DNA of 64,000 bases from Fulvia fulva (taxonomy: Eukaryota > Ascomycota > Dothideomycetes > Mycosphaerellales > Mycosphaerellaceae): the NCBI RefSeq assembly GCF_020509005.1, contig NC_063013.1, forward strand, positions 5,456,001 to 5,520,000, read 5' to 3'. Both the position numbers and the translations under genes were made by a program. A model generated the notes under the pieces. It saw nothing but the letters and a program-made list of their open reading frames with translations. It did not search any database and was not told the DNA's origin. Of the stretch, positions 1 through 8,432 are shown piece by piece. Position 1 is the first letter of the stretch; each line of letters opens with the position of its first letter.

Positions 1-747
1 GATCCTACTAGCTCCTAGGGCGTAGGAGATAGTTACTAACGCTAGTGTTATTACTAAGAATCTTACTAGGTTCTCTTTCGAGAACTACTTATTCTTAGTC
101 TAGACAAACTCGACGTCCTTCCTTAAAAGCTTATATATTGACCGAGCAACGATCACGAACTAGGGGATCTAAATCCGGAAGTAAATATAGATCCTAATAT
201 AAACTCGAACGTCCTTTACGTACTTTAGGGTTAGCTAGTCTAAGATCTTAGCCACTACCTTAGGATCTAGATAGCGGCCGCTCGGGCTAGTAATATAGCC
301 TACGATCTTTAGGGTCTTATAAAGCTACTACGACTTCTCCCCTACAACTATCGCTCCGGCCCTCTCTAGGTCTATAAGAACAAGATTAAGGGATATAATA
401 TATTCTACGACCTATCGTTAAAGGCTAGGCTCTACCTTAGTATTACTCTAATCCTTAGTAGGACCTTTTATGCCGATATCGTTAAGAAATAGTTTTACTC
501 GGTAAGAAATATAGTCTATTAATACCTTAGTTACTGCCCGTACGAACTAAGTAACTAAGTTCGTCGTACCCTATAGTAACGTAATATACCGTAGAAGCCT
601 AAGAGGCGTTATTAAGGCCGTCAAATCTCGGCTACTTTCGTGAAGCGTAATCTAGTCGTACCCCGAAAACAAGTCTACTAAAGAGGCTACTCTATATCTA
701 GTAAAGTCTTCCGAGAACCCGTCCGTATCTAGGGGAATGTTCGTATC
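1..747 (-). mobile_element. RIP-mutated Ty3/gypsy pol fragment (reverse transcriptase to RNase H start)
   Basis: Read on the minus strand, this block conceptually encodes a Ty3/gypsy reverse transcriptase. From about 730 downward the frame gives SLVDLFSGYD, then TPL-LLRY-TLP-GTTN, FL-DIGIKGP (the catalytic loop region) and further down VVAKILD, YFRI and ALVTISY. The frame carries many TAG stops where glutamine or tryptophan is expected, as RIP of CAG or TGG would produce. CpA and TpG are almost absent while CpG is common. The fragment is open at the window edge and stops abruptly at the copia LTR. It is a different lineage from the intact gypsy at 6663-18724. Confidence 0.75.
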
Positions 748-981
748 TGTTAAACAGGTACGAGTTGCGTAGCAGTGGAAGACGGCGGATCACACCAAAG
801 ACGAAGAAGGACCCAATGGGATAGCGTGTATCTACATACAGTATCGCCGGTGTTGGTGTAGGTAGATGCTAGGTGCCCGGATGTTTGCCAGCCTATAGGC
901 TGGCAAACCCTAGTCACGTGATCTAATCACATGACACACCCACACCTACATGCTTGTCCTGCGGCCTGTATGTTCTCAACA
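748..981 (-). repeat. Copia 3' LTR (left copy)
   Basis: This 234-bp direct repeat of 6052-6285 begins TGTTAAACAG and ends CTCAACA on the plus strand, so it has TG...CA termini in either orientation. It contains a perfect 26-bp palindrome at 883-908 centred on CCTATAGG, and an imperfect inverted repeat with a CACGTG core just beyond it. Confidence 0.93.
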
Positions 982-990
982 CTCCCACTC
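982..990 (-). other. Probable copia polypurine tract
   Basis: On the minus strand the bases directly upstream of the 3' LTR read GAGTGGGAG, a short purine run in the usual place for plus-strand priming. It is a positional call only. Confidence 0.45.
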
Positions 991-1016
991 AGGCCACATG
1001 GTCTCCTACAATCCCT

Positions 1017-4000
1017 TTACGCAAGCTGGAGCTGCCTTACAAAGTTTTGGAACTGCTGGCCATTGAGGGGCTTTGTTAACCCATCAGCAGCCATGTCCTT
1101 TGTATGGCAGTAGTCCACTGCAATCTTCTTCTGCCACCAGAGATGTCTGACATAGTTATATGCAACATCAATATGCTTTGACCTTTCATGCACATGGGCA
1201 TCTTTGACAAGTGTCAAAGCGGCTTGGTTGTCACCCATGAGCTTGACTGGCCTTAGCTCGTCAACAGTGCCCTTGCTTGCCCTTACACTCGGCTGGAAAG
1301 AGCTCTTTCCCACCAGTTCTGGGCACCCCATTTCCCTGAGGACAGCAGCAAGAAATTGTGACTGCTTTGCGGCTGCGTGCATAGCCATGAACTCAGCTTC
1401 CATTGTTGATGTTGCAACAGACTTCTGCTTCCTACTCATCCAGGACACAGGTGATCCACAAAGGAACCACACGTATCCCAGAATTGAGACTCTATCCACT
1501 TTGTCCATAGCGTAGTCAGAGTCCGAGTATCCCTGGAGATTGCCCCCTCCCTTTCTATACATAAGACCTAGGTCTGGGTACGACCGCAGGTATCGGGAGA
1601 GCTTCTTCAAAGCCTTCATATGCTGCTGCGAGGGATCAGCAACAAATGAGCTAATTCTTCCAAGGGGGAATGCTAAGTCTGGCCTTGTCATTGTCATTGG
1701 CCACATCCAGGTACCATTGTGGCTCTGGTAATCCTGTTTGTTGCACCTCTTATCCATAGGTGCCGTAGGCACTAAATGCTCGTAGCTCTCTATAGGTGAG
1801 TGGGTTGGCGTAGCCTTCTCTCTAGCCATGTTCATCTTGGCTAAGTTAGCGTGGACATAGTGTCCTTGATCAAGCTTCAAAGTGCCTTGGGACCTGTCTC
1901 TTGTAATCCTCATTCCAAGGATCTTCGTAGGTTCACCAAGATCTTTAATCTTAAACACTTTTCCAAGCTCAGCCTTAAACCACTGAACATCTGACAGCTT
2001 CGGAGCTGCAATGGGTATGTCATCCACATGGGTAAGGACCATAAGGTCTCTATCCGTATGGATAAGTAGGCATGGATCTACCTGGGACTGGGTAAATCCA
2101 ATCTTCTCTAGCTTCGCAACACAGAGCTTGTTCCAGTCTCTAGCTGCTTGCTTAAGCCCATAAAGGCTTCGTAGGACCTTGAACACCATGTTTGGAGGTG
2201 CTTCAACTCCTGGGGGTGGGATCATATAGATGTCTTCAAGAAGGCTGCTTTGGGTAAAAGCATTATTCACATCCACTAGGTGCATCTCGAGATCTCTCTC
2301 ACATACTACTGCCATGAATACTCGGAGAGTATCATGTCTAACAGTAGGTGCAAAGGTCTCTTCGAAGTCAACCCCATATTTCTGTGAAAACCCTCTTGCA
2401 ACTAGTCTTGCCTTGAACTTCTCAATGGCTCCACTAATCATTCTTTTCACATCAAAGACCCACCTAGAAGTAATTAGATTCGCACCCTTTGGCGGTACAA
2501 CTGCTTCCCAGGTGTTGTTGCTTGCTAAGGCAATAAGTTCGTTCTCGATTGCCTCTCTCCACATATGTCCCCATTCGGGGTCTCCTACGGCTGCCTTATA
2601 GGACTTTGGGATTGGCACTTCCTGCTGATAGGCTATGGCCTGCCCAACAGCAGCAAATGCATGTTCTTCCACGTCGTTCAGAAGCTCCTCTACCCAGCTC
2701 ATTGTAGGGTCTAGATGGAACATCTGGGCGATAAGAGCCTTATGGTGTTTAGCCTCATGCTCTTCAGAGTTATCATCTCCGTCCCCCCTTGACCTCTTGT
2801 TGCCTGCAACCTGAGGTGGCGCTGGGTGTTCGGATGGGTCGAACTGAACGACATCTTCTTTTTCTTTCATTGGAGTACCCTGATCTCCAAACTTCTGGTA
2901 TTCCCCAATGTCCTTTGGGGGAGGGGGAAGTTGCACAAACAGCGGTTGCTGTGGTGTTGATGACTTGGGTAGGTTCTGTATAGATCCACCGTTATCGGCC
3001 TTCGACAGTGTTGAAACCGCCTCAATATTTTCTCCTGGGCTTCGTAACGGTGTCTCTGATAATCCCCTATCGGAAAATTTCGCCCCAAAGGGCTTCCTCC
3101 CAACAGGATTGCGCTGTGGCGCTCGACTCGGCTGGTTAGTGAAGGTGATACCAAGATCCATATCTCCCCCCTTCTCATTCTCAAACCAGTCGACGTGACT
3201 ATGCGCTTTTATTGCTTTCATGTCGGGATCCCAGAACAGCCGTTGTTTTGTGGTGTTTTCTGAGTAGCCCACAAACACGGCTTCTTTTCCTCGGTTCATC
3301 AACTTGTCTCTCCTCAAGCCTTGAGGTTGGGCTCTTGGGTCTACATAGACCACAGCTTTGCATCCCCAGACGCGGAAATGGTCGACTGACGGTACTTGGC
3401 CAGTAAAGGCTTCTTCTGGTGAAAGAGCAATACCATCAATGATCGGACCATTAGGCAGTCTGTTTCTGATCACAGTCTGTGCTTGCAAAGCTTCTGGCCA
3501 GAACTCAACTGGCATGCCAGAGTCTTCAAGCATAGCCCGGACTGTGTTCTCAGAGGCTTGAATTGACCTTTCCACAGGTCCATTTTGAAGAGAGTTGTAG
3601 GCATCAGTTGTGTCCATCTGAGTGCCAAACTCCTTCTCCCACTCTTTTAGCAAGGCGAGAATTTCCTTTGCACCATCACTGCGGATCGCAGACAGAAAGC
3701 ACCTTGACTGCCGTTCTGCCTGGACCTTCCAATCCCGTAGGGCTGCAGGAGCGTCGCTCCTGGCCTTCAAAGGGATTACCCACTTCTTCCTAGAGAAGTT
3801 GTCTACAATCTCAAGCCAATATTTGTATCCTAGCCTAGAGACTGCGCCCTGAAAAGGCCCACAGATGTCAATGGAGATGAGGGCCAGCCTCTCCCCTTTC
3901 CTCTCTGTGGCAGGTCCTTTGAACTTCCTCATGTTTGCAAGGGAGCAGACCTTGCAATTCTGGTGTTCAGAAGGAACAGGAATGGGATCTTTCTTGTCAG

Positions 4001-5543
4001 TGACTCTATGCAGGTTTCTTAGCAGTCCCTTGCCAAGGTGTGCACATCTTCTATGCCATAGCTCCCACTGATCTTCGGACTCAGTGTTAGCCATAGCGGT
4101 ACCGTCACGTTCTTGAGAGAGTATGCCAGCATGCTGTGGCTCAAGAATTTCCGAGATCGAGTGGATAAACGGTACTCCTCCTCGAAGTTTGGTCTGGACA
4201 ACGGGTTTACCAGACAAGGATTTTAGGGTGAAACTGGGTGGTTGGACAGCAAACTGTTGGCTGAACTGATTCCACGAAACAAGACTAACTCCAAGGCCAG
4301 GAACAAACAGGACATTTTCTAAGACAATTTGCTTTCCAGAAGGACCACCCATTACTGCACTTCCCATATGTGTAGCTTGTAGATAGCCACCCCCAACCTT
4401 GATCCACTTCCTCTTTTGAAGAGGCTTCAGTGTCCTGAATAGTGAATCTTGGTCAGTCATATGTGATGATGCACAAGAGTCAAGCAACCACTCGGACGAG
4501 GGGTACTTGCCTTTGGCTTCCACAGTGGAATGGGCAACCTCATCAACATCATCATCTTCTGATGGTATCTCAGGGTCTGATGCGTCTTCCTGGGTCGCAT
4601 GGGCCCTTGCAGGCTTACTAGAGGAGGCCTTTGGCTTGCGGCTCTCCTTCATCTGCTTTGCAAGGTCCGTCATCACCTTGAGGACATCACGAAGGTTTGG
4701 TGATGATGACCTCCTACGAGGTGGTGACGGTTGTCTCTTAGCAGGGTAGGTAACCCTAGCTAGTTTGTCCTTGTTCCTAACAGCCTGCTGAGCTGCAGAA
4801 AGGTGTGGGCACTTGCTCATAAAATGGTCACCACCGCAGAGATGGCACGTGAGCTTGCCCTGGAAACCCTTCTTAGCGAACATGGCTGTCCCTTGATGAA
4901 TCATTGATTCTTGCTTCTCCCTAAGAATTGCAAGAATGTCTTGTGGTGAGAGATTCACCTGGGCATCAATTGCATCGCGAATTGGGCCAAATGAGTCTGG
5001 CAGAGCTGCTAAGAGTTGCTGGATCTTTCTGTCCTCAGTCTTGATGTCTTGGAACTGAGGCGAGATTGAAACAGCCCTCCTTGCAATTGAGCTAAGCTCC
5101 TGCCAGGCGTCATCTATAGACTGGTCTTCTGTCATCACGAAATTGGTGTATTGCTGAAGCAAACTTCTTCCAGTAGCGAGAAGTCTTCTCTTATATTTAG
5201 CTTCAGCCCATTCCCACAACTCCTTCGCATGCCGGATCTCGTATGTCATCTCTTGGTCATCTGTCGACAGACAGATGTACATCTCATACAGGGCCGTTGC
5301 ATTGTGCCGTCTGTACGATGCCTTCCTTATCGCTTGATCCAAAGGAAGGGATGACTCCGATGATGCAGAGGGTGTCGCTATAGATGGGGTTGCAGCGGGA
5401 ATGTCCGTGATGATGTCTTCGAGGACCCAGTCAACCTGCTTTGATACCAGGTGTATTCTCATCAGCTTGAACCATGTTTCGTGGTTCTCTCTTGTCAGAA
5501 GAGGTGCTGCTCTCTTTCTTATGAACCCAGTCTCGTTCTCCAT
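1017..5543 (-). CDS. Copia Gag-Pol polyprotein (1508 aa, intact)
   Basis: One open frame encodes all retrotransposon functions in copia order. A Gag domain is followed by a CCHC zinc knuckle (CHLCGGDHFMSKC). The protease motif is LLDSCASSHM, with Cys where DSG/DTG is usual. Next come the HHCC and integrase core (D in SIDICGP, D in IRSDG, E in NGPVERS), the reverse transcriptase (VDVNNAFTQ; active site THVDDI, with His in place of the common Tyr of YVDD) and RNase H (GYSDSDYAMD, TMEAEF, GDNQAAL). The start at 5543 (MENETGF) is about 500 bp inside the 5' LTR, a normal distance. No frameshift separates gag from pol. The product would form virus-like particles and copy element RNA in the cytoplasm. 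The Cys and His variants are also inferable from the RIP-mutated copy, so they are family traits and not lesions here. Confidence 0.92.
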   Translation of the reverse strand: MENETGFIRKRAAPLLTRENHETWFKLMRIHLVSKQVDWVLEDIITDIPAATPSIATPSASSESSLPLDQAIRKASYRRHNATALYEMYICLSTDDQEMTYEIRHAKELWEWAEAKYKRRLLATGRSLLQQYTNFVMTEDQSIDDAWQELSSIARRAVSISPQFQDIKTEDRKIQQLLAALPDSFGPIRDAIDAQVNLSPQDILAILREKQESMIHQGTAMFAKKGFQGKLTCHLCGGDHFMSKCPHLSAAQQAVRNKDKLARVTYPAKRQPSPPRRRSSSPNLRDVLKVMTDLAKQMKESRKPKASSSKPARAHATQEDASDPEIPSEDDDVDEVAHSTVEAKGKYPSSEWLLDSCASSHMTDQDSLFRTLKPLQKRKWIKVGGGYLQATHMGSAVMGGPSGKQIVLENVLFVPGLGVSLVSWNQFSQQFAVQPPSFTLKSLSGKPVVQTKLRGGVPFIHSISEILEPQHAGILSQERDGTAMANTESEDQWELWHRRCAHLGKGLLRNLHRVTDKKDPIPVPSEHQNCKVCSLANMRKFKGPATERKGERLALISIDICGPFQGAVSRLGYKYWLEIVDNFSRKKWVIPLKARSDAPAALRDWKVQAERQSRCFLSAIRSDGAKEILALLKEWEKEFGTQMDTTDAYNSLQNGPVERSIQASENTVRAMLEDSGMPVEFWPEALQAQTVIRNRLPNGPIIDGIALSPEEAFTGQVPSVDHFRVWGCKAVVYVDPRAQPQGLRRDKLMNRGKEAVFVGYSENTTKQRLFWDPDMKAIKAHSHVDWFENEKGGDMDLGITFTNQPSRAPQRNPVGRKPFGAKFSDRGLSETPLRSPGENIEAVSTLSKADNGGSIQNLPKSSTPQQPLFVQLPPPPKDIGEYQKFGDQGTPMKEKEDVVQFDPSEHPAPPQVAGNKRSRGDGDDNSEEHEAKHHKALIAQMFHLDPTMSWVEELLNDVEEHAFAAVGQAIAYQQEVPIPKSYKAAVGDPEWGHMWREAIENELIALASNNTWEAVVPPKGANLITSRWVFDVKRMISGAIEKFKARLVARGFSQKYGVDFEETFAPTVRHDTLRVFMAVVCERDLEMHLVDVNNAFTQSSLLEDIYMIPPPGVEAPPNMVFKVLRSLYGLKQAARDWNKLCVAKLEKIGFTQSQVDPCLLIHTDRDLMVLTHVDDIPIAAPKLSDVQWFKAELGKVFKIKDLGEPTKILGMRITRDRSQGTLKLDQGHYVHANLAKMNMAREKATPTHSPIESYEHLVPTAPMDKRCNKQDYQSHNGTWMWPMTMTRPDLAFPLGRISSFVADPSQQHMKALKKLSRYLRSYPDLGLMYRKGGGNLQGYSDSDYAMDKVDRVSILGYVWFLCGSPVSWMSRKQKSVATSTMEAEFMAMHAAAKQSQFLAAVLREMGCPELVGKSSFQPSVRASKGTVDELRPVKLMGDNQAALTLVKDAHVHERSKHIDVAYNYVRHLWWQKKIAVDYCHTKDMAADGLTKPLNGQQFQNFVRQLQLA

Positions 5544-6036
5544 TTTTTTGTAAGTTGAGGGACAGGTTGGCTGCCCTTAGGTAAAAGGATGTATTCGGTC
5601 GTACGCGATCGGATCGAAATGGGATAAACCGAACGCGAGGTTGATAGCGGAGAGGATGGCTATCCGCCGGGAAGAGGAGGAAAGTCGGTCGGTAAGGATC
5701 GTGTTGGTGCTGAGACACTGTAGCGTAACTCTCTTAGCAGAGGGGGTTTCTGAGACACTGCGGCTCTCTCAGAATGAACAGTTAGTCGATGCGAACGCGA
5801 TGTCCGGAGAGCGACTCTTCTCAGTAAGCTCGCCCACTTGTCTGAGGTATTGGCACAGGCTCCCTGACTCGGAGTCTGACAGTGCCTCACTAGGCTCTTT
5901 CACGTCTTATATGCACCTACAGCACGGCTGTAGCTTCCTGTGCAAGGCGGGTGCGGCCTCCAGTCTGCCTTCCTTTTGTTCTGAAGAGGAATAACTCCAA
6001 TACGACTTTGTCGAGGGTGAAACACCGAGTTGCTAA

Positions 6037-6051
6037 CCCGGGCTCATAACC
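6037..6051 (-). other. Copia primer-binding site, initiator tRNA-Met anticodon-arm type
   Basis: The plus strand here reads CCCGGGCTCATAACC, which resembles the anticodon arm of a eukaryotic initiator tRNA-Met, with the CAT anticodon inside. On the element strand it is GGTTATGAGCCCGGG, directly after the 5' LTR end. Drosophila copia is known to prime from a half-molecule of initiator tRNA-Met cleaved in the anticodon loop, and this site fits that mode better than priming from a tRNA 3' end. The RIP-mutated copy has GGTTATAAGCCCGGG at 20720-20734. Confidence 0.7.
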
Positions 6052-6285
6052 TGTTAAACAGGTACGAGTTGCGCAGCAGTGGAAGACGGCGGATCACACA
6101 AAAGACGAAGAAGGACCCAATGGGATAGCGTGTATCTACATACAGTATCGCCGGTGTTGGTGTAGGTAGATGCTAGGTGTCCGGATGTTTGCCAGCCTAT
6201 AGGCTGGCAAACCCTAGTCACGTGATCTAATCACATGACACACCCACACCTACATGCTTGTCCTGCGGCCTGTATGTTCTCAACA
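6052..6285 (-). repeat. Copia 5' LTR (right copy)
   Basis: This second 234-bp LTR differs from the left copy at three bases that I could see. It carries the same 26-bp palindrome at 6187-6212. The element promoter should lie here and fire leftward. Confidence 0.92.
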
Positions 6286-6662
6286 GCCTAGATATTAGCC
6301 TAGTAGGCCTTTCCCTAGTTTAGCTTAGGGGTTCTCGCTAGTATACGTTATATCTATATCGTAATAGAGGTCCTAACTAGTATATAGTCTAACGACGCCT
6401 CGAGTTTATATTCGATCCTATAGTAGGTTACCGTATAGTAGTAGCTATCTAAGATCTAGGAGAGGTCGATCGTGCCTTAGAGTCCCCCTCTCTTCTAGGT
6501 GCCTAGGTCCTTCGGAGTATTAAGGGCAGTTACGTTGCTCGCTATTAAGTCGAGTACTTCGTCGGCTATAGGGTGCGGCTATATAAGGCTTTCCTAGGAA
6601 GAGTAGTATATATTAAAGTCTCCTACTACGATATAGCACCCTTGTCTCTTAAGCGCACTATC
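6286..6662 (-). mobile_element. RIP-mutated LINE fragment, C-terminal endonuclease part
   Basis: The minus strand encodes an APE-type endonuclease of a Tad1-like LINE. The conserved VVGDFNI motif appears near 6630, followed by PHPIADEVLDLIASN, a GTIDL-like stretch and an aspartate-containing ASLD. TAG stops interrupt the frame in RIP fashion. It continues the LINE whose 5' part is at 18725-20485; the tandem gypsy separates the two pieces. Compared with the second LINE in this window, about 45 codons of endonuclease are missing at the junction. Confidence 0.75.
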
Positions 6663-7182
6663 TGTCATGGTCTCCCCACAGAGTGTACAGAAGGTGGGGA
6701 CAGAAGAGCCTCAGAGTGCTCAGAAGTCGTCAAGAAGTGACAGTCCAGCTTGGTGTGTGAGCGCCAAGAATCACATGCCCCGCAACATTCGCTACGGGAC
6801 CCAGCCCTCCAAATTCACCCCTCTACCAAACCTTGACAGATTCACTTCGGCTCGTGACTGTGTGACTCACGGCACTCCCGCGAGCACCCGCGACTGCGCT
6901 GGACCCTGGAAGAAGCACGTGGAAGACTCGGAACGTAGGGCAGGTTGGAATAAGGTTTTGAGCAAAGCTGCTGAGCGCGGCTTCGCACGGGTTAGCCCTG
7001 TTGATGCGGGGACACGCACTCGCGAGGGTCGCGTATAAATATCTGGCCTTCCCCAGGCCTCTCTTGCTTTCTTCGTCTTTTGTTTTGTGTAGCAATCATA
7101 CCATACCCTTTTGCATCTGCACTTCGCACCTGCATTCTCGCTTTCACCCTTGCATCTCACAGGCCAGGCTCTCGCCCTGACA
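6663..7182 (+). repeat. Gypsy LTR 1 (5')
   Basis: A 520-bp LTR starting TGTCATGGTC and ending CCCTGACA. It contains a TATA box near 7033 and a pyrimidine-rich stretch where transcripts probably begin. It is identical to LTR 2 by eye. Confidence 0.93.
7033..7042 (+). promoter_or_regulatory. TATA box of gypsy LTR
   Basis: TATAAATAT lies in the LTR about 140 bp before its end, followed by CT-rich sequence. It is repeated at 12804 and 18575. It is the likely core promoter driving the element. Confidence 0.6.
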
Positions 7183-7184
7183 TC

Positions 7185-7193
7185 ACAAAAGAC
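7185..7193 (+). other. Candidate self-priming primer-binding site
   Basis: ACAAAAGAC begins 3 bp after the LTR end and is the exact complement of GTCTTTTGT at 7075-7083, inside the probable R region of the same LTR. Tf1/sushi-type chromoviruses prime reverse transcription by folding the 5' end of their own mRNA onto the primer site. The match is 9 bp and no obvious tRNA 3'-end complement is seen, so self-priming is plausible. The second copy has the same site at 12956-12964. Confidence 0.45.
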
Positions 7194-7224
7194 CAACAAA
7201 CCGTCAACCACTCGAGTCATCCTC

Positions 7225-8385
7225 ATGGGTGACCACGCCACCGATAGAGGTGTCAACCTCGACAACCAAGACACTCCATTCCACTTCAGTGAGTGGACTG
7301 ACATCCCCTTCTCGAACGCCGCTGCCTTCGGTGCCTGGGCAAACGCCAACCCCGACACCGCCTACGCTCTCATCAACCGCACCGTCTCCTCTTTCCGCGA
7401 GACCGCCCAGCAGGTCGAGCAAGCAAACAACCAAGCAACATACCTTCAAGGTATTGTGAACACCTTCCAGAACCTCGCCCCGCACGCCGACGACAACCGC
7501 CGCCAGCACTTCTCCAAGAAGGTCAACGACCCAGACGAGTTCGACGGCAACAAGAGCAAGTTTGAGGCATTTGAGACACAGCTCACCATCAAGCTGTTGG
7601 CTAATGCCGACCACTTTCCGCAAGAGAAGGACAAAGTCACGTACGTCTTCTCCCTCCTTCGGGGAGACGCCGCGGCTCAGGTACAACACTACATCGACAA
7701 CGCCACGCAGACTATCGGCTGCCCGGACGTCCTCACCTTGATGCAGGACCTCCGTGCTGCCTTTGGTGATCCAGACCGTAGAGCCACCGCCCAGAACGCC
7801 ATCCACAACCTCCTCCAGAAGAACAAGAGCTTCGCCGAGTACCTCGCGGCCTTCAACCGCGACATCGGGTTCACCGGCTACAACGAAGAGACCAAGAAGA
7901 GCACTCTCCGCCGTGGTTTGTCAGCAGAGCTTCTTCGAGCCCTCGAGGACAAGGACGTCGGTGCTATGAGCTTCCGTGAGCTCGTCGAGACCTGCCAGCG
8001 CCTCGACTCCAACATGAAACACACCGCCTCTCTCCTCGCTTCCCGTTCTCAAGGTCGTCAGCCTCGTGGTCCCGGAAGCCACTTCGCTGCTCCACTAGGC
8101 GCCGCCGCTCCTACGGCTCTCCCTCCCGTCTCTGTAGGTGACGCTATGGATCTCAGCGCTGGTGCCGCCGTCCCTCGAGTCCAGGGCCTCGTCAACGGTA
8201 AGCTCACTCCCGAAGAGAAGCTTCGCCGTCGCCAGGCCGGACTCTGCACCTACTGCGGCGGTCCAGGCCACATCGCAGCCAACTGTCCGCAGCTCGCTGC
8301 CCGTAACGCCCGCAACCCGGTTCGCGGCGCTGTCGGCGCTATCGAGCCTGCTCCTGCTGCTCCCGCTGAGCAGGAAAAAGCCTAG
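7225..8385 (+). CDS. Gypsy Gag, copy 1
   Basis: Encodes a 386-residue capsid/nucleocapsid protein beginning MGDHATDRG. The reading frame is open further upstream into the LTR, but this ATG is the first after the LTR end. The central region (FDGNKSKFEAFETQL and FGDPDRR) is typical of the retrotrans_gag domain, and a CCHC knuckle (CTYCGGPGHIAANC) lies near the C terminus. The frame ends at TAG 8383-8385. The pol frame overlaps it in the -1 frame, so Gag-Pol is probably made by frameshifting. Confidence 0.9.
   Translation: MGDHATDRGVNLDNQDTPFHFSEWTDIPFSNAAAFGAWANANPDTAYALINRTVSSFRETAQQVEQANNQATYLQGIVNTFQNLAPHADDNRRQHFSKKVNDPDEFDGNKSKFEAFETQLTIKLLANADHFPQEKDKVTYVFSLLRGDAAAQVQHYIDNATQTIGCPDVLTLMQDLRAAFGDPDRRATAQNAIHNLLQKNKSFAEYLAAFNRDIGFTGYNEETKKSTLRRGLSAELLRALEDKDVGAMSFRELVETCQRLDSNMKHTASLLASRSQGRQPRGPGSHFAAPLGAAAPTALPPVSVGDAMDLSAGAAVPRVQGLVNGKLTPEEKLRRRQAGLCTYCGGPGHIAANCPQLAARNARNPVRGAVGAIEPAPAAPAEQEKA
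8375..8385 (+). other. Probable -1 frameshift site between gag and pol
   Basis: The pol frame is open from about 8370 and lies in the -1 frame relative to gag. A run of five A (8375-8379) sits just before the gag stop at 8383. It is not a canonical X XXY YYZ heptamer, so the exact slip point is uncertain. The same site is at 14146-14156 in copy 2. Confidence 0.45.
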
Positions 8386-8432
8386 GTCTTCCTCATCGAC
8401 GCGATGAAGACCAAGAACAACGTTTACCGAAA

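Larger units (their letters stand above)
748..6285 (-). mobile_element. Full-length, un-RIPed Ty1/copia LTR retrotransposon
   Basis: This is a complete copia element in minus orientation: two 234-bp LTRs (748-981 and 6052-6285), one uninterrupted polyprotein frame, and a primer-binding site next to the 5' LTR at 6037-6051. I count three differences between the LTRs, so insertion is fairly recent. Both flanks are heavily RIP-mutated while the element is not, so it arrived after RIP of this locus. No target-site duplication is visible: the 5 bases before the left LTR are GTATC and the 5 after the right LTR are GCCTA. The left flank is gypsy sequence and the right flank is LINE sequence, which suggests a later ectopic recombination. 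A RIP-mutated relative lies at 20486-28055. Confidence 0.93.

Noticed and set aside
7111..7224. Extending Gag upstream into the LTR
   Set aside because: The extra codons lie mostly inside the LTR and before the primer-binding site. The first ATG after the LTR (7225) is the sensible start.
7204..7806. 200-residue minus-strand frame opposite gag (and its copy at 12975)
   Set aside because: It is antisense to a well-supported Gag, has valine/leucine-rich repetitive composition caused by the complementary codon bias, and shows no domain.
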